NCBI GenBank assembly: GCA_947097535.1
Contig: CAMURM010000039.1
Span: 1-9,318 of the forward strand
Origin: an uncultured Selenomonas sp.
Lineage (GTDB): Bacteria > Bacillota > Negativicutes > Selenomonadales > Selenomonadaceae
Direction of reading: 5' to 3'
DNA length: 9,318 nucleotides
Shown here: piece after piece, positions 1 through 9,000 of the stretch
Position numbering within the stretch: the first letter of the stretch is position 1
Layout of the letters: the number at the start of each line of letters is the position of its first letter
Translations under genes and position numbers: made by a program
Notes under the pieces: generated by a model
Database searches by the model: none
Told to the model about the DNA's origin: nothing
What the model saw: the letters and a program-made list of their open reading frames with translations, nothing else

Positions 1-3000
1 CCCTTGGCTTCGGCTGCAGTGATGTCGATATTGCCGTTTTCAGACGAAGCAGCTATATTGCCGCCCGCCGTCAGCTTATCTGCCGCTTTCAGGCTGTTCG
101 CCGCCGTCATCGTCAGATCTTTTCTGGCATTGACCGTCTTCGCCGTCGTAATGTCGCCGCCCGTCAGCGTGATGTTTGCTGCCGAGACTTCATCTGCCGT
201 CGTCAGTTTGTTCGCTGCCGTCAGCGTCAGATCTTTTTCGGCGGTGACCCGCTTCATCGCGACATCCTTGCCCTCTGCGGCAATGTTTTCCTTCGCTTGC
301 AGAACTTCCGCCGTCAGCTTACCGTTTGCAGCCTTGAGCTCGATGACGCCATTTTCCGCCTTTGCCGTGCCGATAACGACGTCGCCTTTCTTTGCTTCCG
401 CTGCGATGCCGCCCTTGTGCGTCAGGACTTCATCCATGGTGATGTTGCCGTTTTCTGCGCGCGCTCTGATATTGCCGTTTTGCGCTTCCGTCTGATGAAG
501 GTAGACATTGCCCGCCTTCGCTTCCGCCAGAATACCACCCTTAACCTTCAAAGAGCCTGCGGCAAGGACACTTCTTCCTGCTTCGAGCAGCAGGCTTTCT
601 TCAGCGTCAAGCGTCGCGCCGTTTTCAAGCGTCACGTCTTCCTGCGCTGCCAGCGCCATATTGCGAGCGCTCGTGTACTCTGCGCCGTTCTTGACGGTCA
701 GACTGCCCCCACTGGTAAATGCCATGCCCGCATCGATCGTCTTGATCTTGCCTTCCAGTGTGAGGGATTGGTTCTTCGCGAGATTTTTCACGCGCACATC
801 CAAACGATTCTCGTCGATTCCCTTGACTTTGAGCGTCCCCGCGCTGCCCGCGCCAAAGCTCACGGTGAGTCCCGTCGCGGCGTTTGTGACCAAGTTGACA
901 TTGCCCATAAGCCCTGCCGCTTCGTCTGCCGCCCGCACATTCGCCTTGCTGAACGTATTTTTCTCCGACAATATCTGAATGGAGCCGCCGGCTTTTCCTG
1001 TCGTACCGACGGTAAAGGTCGCGTTCTCAGATGCGTGAAGGACAGATTTCTCCGTGTTCGCCTGCGTGATTGTATCCGCCGCCTCAACGACGACGGTCTT
1101 TCCTTCCAAGCTGCCGTCTGTGAGGTCGGCGTTCTTGGCTCGGAGATTTATCTTGTCCGCACGAACGTCCGCAAAGGATGGTGCATCGCCGCCTTTGCTG
1201 AGTTTTATCGTGCCGTTTTCGTGCGTCACATTCACTGTGCCGTTCGCATCTCTCGTCCGAATCGTTCCCAGTACGAGATCGCCGCTCTTTTCTCCTTTGA
1301 GCGAGATTTCCGATGCAGCTTCGGCATCGATCGGCGTTCCATTGCCCAAAATTCGCAGGGCTGCACCACCGGCGCCGATATTGCCGCCCGCCGTGAGCCG
1401 GATGCGATTCCCAGCGTTGAGATAGGATGCAGCTGCTCCGAGCGGCGCTTCCATGCAGATCGCACCCGCTGCATGGAGGTCGATGTCCTTGCCTGCCGCG
1501 ATAGCTCCGAGTGTGAGCGCCTGCGTGCCTGTCTGCTTCAGATAAACGGTCCCTTCCGTGTTCGCCCGAAGTGTGCCGCTCAGATTTGTCTGTATTTCAG
1601 CCCCTTTCCTGCCAAGGTCGCCTTTGCCGCCGTAGAGCGTCAAGTCTTTCGCCGTGATGCGCCCTTCTGCCGTGATGCCGTTTCCTGCCAGCAGCTTGAC
1701 TTCGTTCGCTCCCGCGTTGATGCCGCCTTTGATGCGCAGCGTCTCGCCCTCGGTGCTTGCCAGATAGACGTGTCCCGTGCTGTTTGCCGAGACGCCGCCG
1801 TCCGCTGCCGTCTGCACCGTGAGCGGTGTCTTTTGCTGCACTGTCAGGCTGACGAGATTGCCGGCTGCGTCATAGTTCTTCGTGATATCGCCCGCTCGCG
1901 CTTCCGAGAGCACCTTGAGGTTTTCCGGGCGCGTGAGGTCCGCTTTCGAAATGGTCTTTTCCCCGGTCGCACCGATATTTTTCGCGTTCAGCACGATATT
2001 GCGGCCGCTGATGTTCGCCGTTTTCTGAAGGTTCACTTCACCCGGACGGCTGTTGACGATTCGATCTTCCATAGCGTAGAGAAGCTGGTTCTTCGACCAC
2101 CCGTATGTGTTGTCCGTGCGCGTGATTTCCGCATAATTCGCGACGGCGTTTCCTTCCTCCGCCGTGTATCCTTTGCCGCTGAAATAGGCTTGGCGTGCGC
2201 TCTGGAACGCTTCCCGCGCCGCCTTTCTCTCCTCTTCCGTGACGGCGGCTTTCATCGCTTTGATGTAATCGCCGCGCACTTTCTGCATGGCGGCGTCGCT
2301 GTTGTAATCCTGCGCCGCGCTTTGGTAAGCCGCCAGTTTCGTGCTGTCCTTCTTTGCCAGCTGGTTGAGTCTTATCTGCGCTGCGTTTTGCCGCTTTTCA
2401 CGCGCGAGCTTGGCAGCCTCGGCGTTTCCTGCCGCGCTGTCGGCAGAGGAAATAAGCCCCGCTTTCTCCCAGAGGGCTTTTCTCCCCGCCGTATTTGCTG
2501 CAGGCTCGCGCCTATCCGCCGCGATGATGTCATGCCCTTGCGCATCCAATGTGACATTGCCTTCGCTGCTCACGATATGATTGATGCGCATGTCTCCGTC
2601 GCTGTCATCAGCATGTGCCAAATGGATATTGCCGCGCGCCGACGCCGAGAGGCTGGCAGACGACGGTTCGCCGCCCTGCGCCTCCGTTCCCGCACGGACG
2701 CGCAGCGCGTCGCCGTCCGTACCGATTGCGCCCGTCTCGCTCGAAAGCTCGATGCGCTGCGCCCGCACACTGTCGCCGTTCGTCACTGCGTTCGTCAGGC
2801 TGCCGCGCGCGCGGATGACCGCATGGTTTCCCATACGGGTTGCATCTCCTGTCAGCGCCCTGAGCGCCAGATCGCCCTGCATGGAGGAAAGATCTATGGA
2901 GCCTTTGTGACTCGCGAGGAACACGTTTGCACGATTTCCCGGTTCCAGTGCGGCGTGCTGCAAGTCGATGTCCTTTTCCGCCCGTGCCGTGAGATCGTCG

Positions 3001-6000
3001 GTTCTTAAAATCCCGCCGCCACGGATGCTGCCGCCCTCGGAGCTCAGTTTGACAAAGGTGTTATCTGCCGCCTTGACGTCGCCGCCGACCATGATATCAC
3101 CCTTGGATTTGATGTCCACGCCAGCCTCTCCGACAGGCGCAGTCAAAAAGCCGACGGAGACGGGATTGTCTGCCTTGAGACTGTAGGTGCTCGTAGAGGA
3201 AGAGCCCTCGTATTCCGTCCATGTGTAGGTGTAAGTGCTATGAAACAGACCGAAAAGACCGTGCTCCTCCTTCGTCTGCGTCAGCTTCCCGTCCGTCTTG
3301 CTGAGCTGCTGCCATGCACCGCTGATTCGATATTGTTTGTTCTGATCAGAATTGGCAAAGAAGCTGCTCGTCCCAAGGGTTTCCCCCCTATGCTCGGAAC
3401 TTTCGACCGTTTGGATCTTATCTGCCTCCACCTCGTTTCGGATCTCCGGCGCCGACTTGAAGTGGATGAAGCCGACATATCTTTCGTCTTTATAGGATTT
3501 CGTCGTCGCCCTATCCGTTGCGACGCCGCCCGTCCAGCGATAGGCGATACCGGCTTTCGGGTTGAACTGGAATGTGCTTCCTTGCGCCTCTTGTACGCTT
3601 CCCGGGTTGCCGATGGCGTATGTGCGCGATTTCCCGTTCATATACTCGAAGACTTTTCCCTGCAGCGTGTCCGTGATGCGCACGAAACCGGCGCGGTTCT
3701 TGTTCTCGATGGAAGAAAGCGCGAGTGCGCGATCCACAGCCGTGACGTCCGCGCTGATCTTTGCCGCGCCGTCCGCTGCGAGGATGCGTCCGCCGCCCGT
3801 GTTCCCCATCCTGCCGGAAATGTAGACCTGTCCGCCGTCTGTCTTCACCGAGTCGAGCAAGAGCTGACGTGTCGAAGGGTTGTAGTAGACAGCCACTTGA
3901 TATTTCCACGCTTTTGCCGTCGTATCGTAGACGGCACCGCCCTCGCGCACAAGGTAGCGTTCATTGCCGCGCACCGAGGCATCGTCCAGTGCCTGCGGAT
4001 GCTGCTGCCACGCGCTGTCCATCGCCTCTACTTTTGCTCGATGCGACGCGTCGAGAACCGCCGTATAGGAGTTGTAGCCGCTTTGCACAAGCCCATTGAG
4101 GTTCACTTCATGGGCGTTGATGTAGACCATCTGCCCCGCGTGGATGCCCGCCTTCTCATTCGTCGCCGCTGCGGGGAGGTCGATGCCGAGACTGTACTTC
4201 ACCCAGAGGCGGTAGTCGTCATAGCTCGCGAATTCCTTCCGAACCTTGTTGCCATGCTTCTTCATGTAAGTGTCCAGCGCCTTTTGGATTCTGTCCGCCG
4301 TTTCTTTGTCAATCATGTAGCGGACGATGGGATCGCCGCCCACATTGATGACGCCTGTGGGATTATTCTGCACCACGGCTCCTTCTGCGGCAGTGATTTC
4401 GACATTTCTGCCGCTGATTTCCGCCGTGCTTTCCACATGGACGCTGCCATGCTCGTTTTTGATGCGCACGTCGCCGTCGCCCGCCGACACACGCCCCTGC
4501 AGGTCGATGAGCGGCTTGACGCCGGCCATCCCTTCGTGGGTCGAACGGATGTCGATGACGCCGGTTTTTCCTGCCGCCGCAGCCGCATGAATGTTCTCGA
4601 TGCCTTCGACTCCGCTGACCTTTTCGCCGCTTCCCACTTTCCGGGAAATATCCTGCCCGTTATAGTAGACCTTGCCGCCCGACTGACTGATGACGGCGTC
4701 GCCCGCGAGCAGATGCAAGGGCGCATGGTTGCGGATGGAGATCTTCGGCGTGCCCTGCGCTCTGAGCGAGCCGCCCGCATTCACTTTCAGCTGATCCGCT
4801 TCGATCTGCACATGACCGCCCGACACAGTGAGGTTGGGCGTCTTGACCGCAGGCACGGAAAGATAGTGATAGACGACGACCGACTTGTTTCCGGTCGGCT
4901 GACCGTTCGCATCCTTGATGTCTTCCTCGGCAGCAAACCCCTGCGCTTTCATCGCGTTCAGAAGGTTGGCGAGAGACGCCTGATAGGCGTTGTATTCTGC
5001 AGTGCCGGGCTGGTAATCCCGCAGACGTTTCAACAGATCCTGATACTGCCCCCAGAGACCGTTCTCCATTTTTGCCGTCCCGAGCTTGAAGTCTTTTTCG
5101 CTCACGCCGCTGCCTTCGCTGACCGTGATCTTGACGCCGCTGTAATCGAGCGTGCCGTCGCTCTTTTTCTTCACCGTGCCGCTGATTTCCACTTCCGTGC
5201 TGTTGTGGCGTCCCGCCACAGCCTTGCCGTCAATCGTGACGCCGTTTGCATACTCTTTTTGCGCCGACATCTCGCCTGTCTCGGTCGTGGAAAGCGGCAT
5301 GTTGTCCGAACCCGTATAGAAGGTATAGCGCCGCGCCGTCTGGTCGATTCTTTCCTGCGCCTTGTCCGCTGCAAAGTTCAGATTGCCGACGGATGAGACC
5401 TTCGCCCCCTGCGCGAGCGTTACCGTGTTCTTCTGCGAAATCTTGCTTTGCAGGTGCGGCCGATTGTCAAGGGGAATGAGTGCGCGGTTGTATACGTCGG
5501 AAAGCAGGTTGAACTGCAGGTTGCTCTTCGCGCCCCCGGCATTTCTGCCCGCATAGAGGTTCACTGCGCCGCCGCCTGCAATCTCGCTGCTGCCTGTAAT
5601 GCGCACATCATTGCTGCGCGTGAGCGCATTCGCCACATACGTCGTCGCATAACCCATGACGCCGAACTGGTTGTCCGCCGTCGTCGCATAGTTGAGCAGC
5701 GTGTCGTCTCCCGCTGCAAGCGTGATGGCGCCTCCCTGCGCGCCGCCCTTGCCCAATGACGTGGCAAGATGGCTGTCCGCCGCTTCCACGCTGTTTTCAT
5801 AGCGCGTCTTGAAGTCGGACATGGCGGCAGTGGTGGGCATCACACCGGCTGCCGACAGCCCATGATTCGCCGCTGCCGATCCTGTCGTCGCCGCCTGCGC
5901 CGAGATTTCTCCATCGGCATCAAGCGTGGAGCCACGCAGACGAATCGCCGCTTCGTAGGCGCGATCCTGCGTGATTTTTGCCGAAGCGCCGGCAACCCCG

Positions 6001-9000
6001 CCATAGCCGCCGGAATAAATCCAGCTCTCGTTCTCGAAGCGGTTGCCCGCCGTATAGCGCTGGGCGCCCTTCGTGCGAATCGCCGCGCCGCTCACATCGA
6101 GCACCGCTTTCTGGCGCACGATGCTCGAAAGACCTGCGCCGCTGGCGTCGAGGAGCGCCGCGCTGCTCGTATCCGCTTTGAGCTTGAGCTTCTCGTGATT
6201 CGTCGCCGACGCCTTGAGGTCGCCTTCCAGCTCCCATTCCCCCGAAATAGTGGTCGTCGTATCCGAGGTCAGCGACTGGTCGAGTTCCGCCGCTGCGATG
6301 TTTTCGCCGACAGAAACGCCGCCAAAGCTCGTCGAGGAGGCTGTCACATCTGCTCTCGCCGCCGCTTCGATCGCCGCATCCTTCAGACGGCTCGCCTTGT
6401 CCATGCCGGCGGCGGTCACCGTCGTATGAAAGACGTCCGCAGCCCGCACCCAGTTGTTCCCCAGACCTGCGGCGAGCGCTTCGTGCGCCGTCTGCGCTGT
6501 CACGCTGTGGGAGGCGATGTTGTCCGCCCGCAGGCGCAGCGAATCCATGCGCCGCTCCTTGCTTCCGTAGACGTTTTTCCCCGCTGTGACGGAAACGTCG
6601 CTGTAGACGCCGCTGTCCGCATTGTTCAGCCCCAGAGCGATGCTGCCGACATTGACCCCCACGAGATCGACCTTGCTCTTGAGATTCGCCTGTGCCACAG
6701 CGTCCATCGCTCCTGCGCGGAAGGTATTGCCGCTGCCGATCGCAAGGGTCGTCTGCACCGCCTTTCCCGCCGCGCCGAACATCGCCTTGACCACGCTGAT
6801 GTCTCCCGCGCCCAAAGCAATATTGCCTACGACGGTCTTGGAGGAAAGCTCTTCCTCGTTCTTTGCTTCCAGCGTGATCTTCTCTTTGCCTGCGTCAAAG
6901 ACGCCGCCGTTTCCTACATCGACGACTGTCGAGCCGTGCGCGTGCGTCTCTGCCACCATCAAGGAGCCGGCGGCTGCGCTGACATTGCCTGCCTTCGCCT
7001 GTGTCTCTGTCTTTGCCGCGTTGCGCGCACGGACTGTGATCGTGCCGTCCGTCGCGCGAAGGCTGCCGCCCGCGACCTGCGTGCGCACTTCGCCGTCCCA
7101 GTCGCTGACGCTGACGGCGGCTGCAGCGGCGGCAAGCGATATCCCACCCTGCAGCGAGCTGATCTGCGCCTTGCCGCCGATCTTCGCTTCCGCTTCGACG
7201 GAGCGCCCTTCGATTCTGCTGTTCGTGATATCAAGGAAAGCGTTTCGCGCCACGTTGGCGACAGAGACGATGCCGTTTGCCAGCAGCCCTTGAAGCCCTG
7301 CGCTCGCGCTGAGGAAGTCGAGTTTGTTTATCTCTGTACTCGTCACGGAGAGCTTTTCTCCGGCGCTCAGGTGCGCGTCCTTGATGCTTGCCGACACCTG
7401 TGACTTCTTGCCGCCGCGCTCCGCCGCAACGACTTTGGCGTCGGAAGAAACCGCGCCGAAGGTGTCCTTGCTCTTGAGCGTCCCCTTTCGGATGACGTCA
7501 TTCGCATCTTTATAGGCTTTGCCGACGTTCGCATTCACAGTCGTCCGGCTGCCGTCTGCCTTTTTCCCTCCCGTCGCTTTATACTCGTCTTCCACTTCAT
7601 GCCCTGCCGTCACCACGGCGGTATTGATCGCAGCGCCGCCCGCCGATACCCCGAAGTTCATCGTATCGAGCGAGGTGTCGCGGTGCTCGTTGGCGGCAAC
7701 GGTCAGATCGCCCTTCGAGAAAAGGCTGCCGCCCTTGATGCTCGTCTCGGTCTGGCTGTCGAGCGTCGCCACGTTGACGCCGACCCCGACGTTGGCAAGT
7801 CCCAGAGTCCCCTGATATGCGCGGGTTTCTGCGAGCGTATCATTTTCCGCCTTGACGTCGATCTGACGCGCACGCCGATCCGCTGCGCCGATCGTCGCAT
7901 TCTGCAAATGCGTGCGCACCGTATCGTTGAAATTGGACACGCCGACGCTCCCCGCCGCCGCGACTCCGGCGACAGACTGACTCAGCTGCTTGTAATGGTT
8001 TTCCGTATGATTCTTTGCCAGAACGGATACATTCGATGTGCCATCCCCGGTAAAGGAGATTTTCGCATCTTCCAGTGCAGTTTCCGTCTCACTCTCGCCT
8101 TTCACGACATCGACCGCAAGCTCCGCCCCGACAGCACCGCCTCCCATCGCCAGTGTAAAGACGTGCAGACGGGAATCATGATCGGCATACAAAGAGAAAT
8201 CGCCGGAGAGCACGGCGTTCGCGTTCCAAATGCCCGCTTTCGTCTTGCTCTTCAGGAGTGTCACATCGTTGAGCGAGGCGACGCCGACGGCGGCGCCTGA
8301 GATGCCGATGTCAAAGTTGGCGACACCGTGCTTCGCGAGCGCCTCCACGCGGAGATTGCGTGCGCGGATGTCCGCCGCCCGCCCAAGTCCTTGAACCGTG
8401 GCGGTCGTTTCGCGGTTGATCGTCGTCGTGTTGCTCGCCAGCCCCACGCTTCCCGCCAGACCGCCTGCCGCCGCCGTGCCGAGGAAGCTGAAATTATTTG
8501 CGTAATCATGCGCCGCGACCGCGACATCCTTCCCGCTTTCGATCTGCGCCTTGTCCACCATCGCCGTCGTCGCGCCGCCGATGGTATTGACTGCAACATT
8601 TCCTGAGACCGCCGCCCCTTCGCCGACAAAGTTGGCATTCGTTGCAATCGTATTGATCTTGTTCGTGCTGGAAGCTGTGACGGCGACCCCTTGATAGTCC
8701 GTCTTCTGCCGTTCGATATAGGTGGCGGGCTGCACGTTCGATGTCGTGTTCACATAGTCATTGACGATCGCGTTATCCGCTACCTTGTCCTGCACTTCGG
8801 ACGATACGATCTCTTCCTTCGCCGTATCATAGGCTTCGGCATTCGCTTTGACCTTCGTCGCATTTTTCGTCGCATTTCCCTCGACGAGGGCGTTCGTCGT
8901 TGTCTTGATCGTGTTGACGACAGACGAAAGTCCCGCCGCTGCGCCAACGCCGGCAGCAGAAAGAACACCCGCATAGGTATCGACGGCGCGATCCGATGTT

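Noticed and set aside
2883..2910. GGAGGAAAG upstream of an ATG at 2896 on the + strand, resembling a ribosome binding site and start
   Set aside because: The frame stops after four codons (TGA at 2908-2910) and the bases are fully accounted for by the minus-strand codons.
297..3008. A 903-codon + strand open frame starting with ATG
   Set aside because: It is exactly codon-opposed to the adhesin frame. Its translation is Arg/Cys/Val/His-rich with no recognisable family, as expected of a mirror of Ala/Gly/Thr/Asn codons.
3240..5396. A 718-codon + strand open frame
   Set aside because: Same opposed register as above; it stays open only because TTA, CTA and TCA are rare in the sense gene. No domain is recognisable.
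5769..7403. A 544-codon + strand open frame
   Set aside because: Also in the opposed register, low-complexity Arg/Ala/Cys-rich, ends at a TCA serine codon of the real gene.
7599..8300. A 233-codon + strand open frame
   Set aside because: Fourth mirror of the same gene with no family resemblance.
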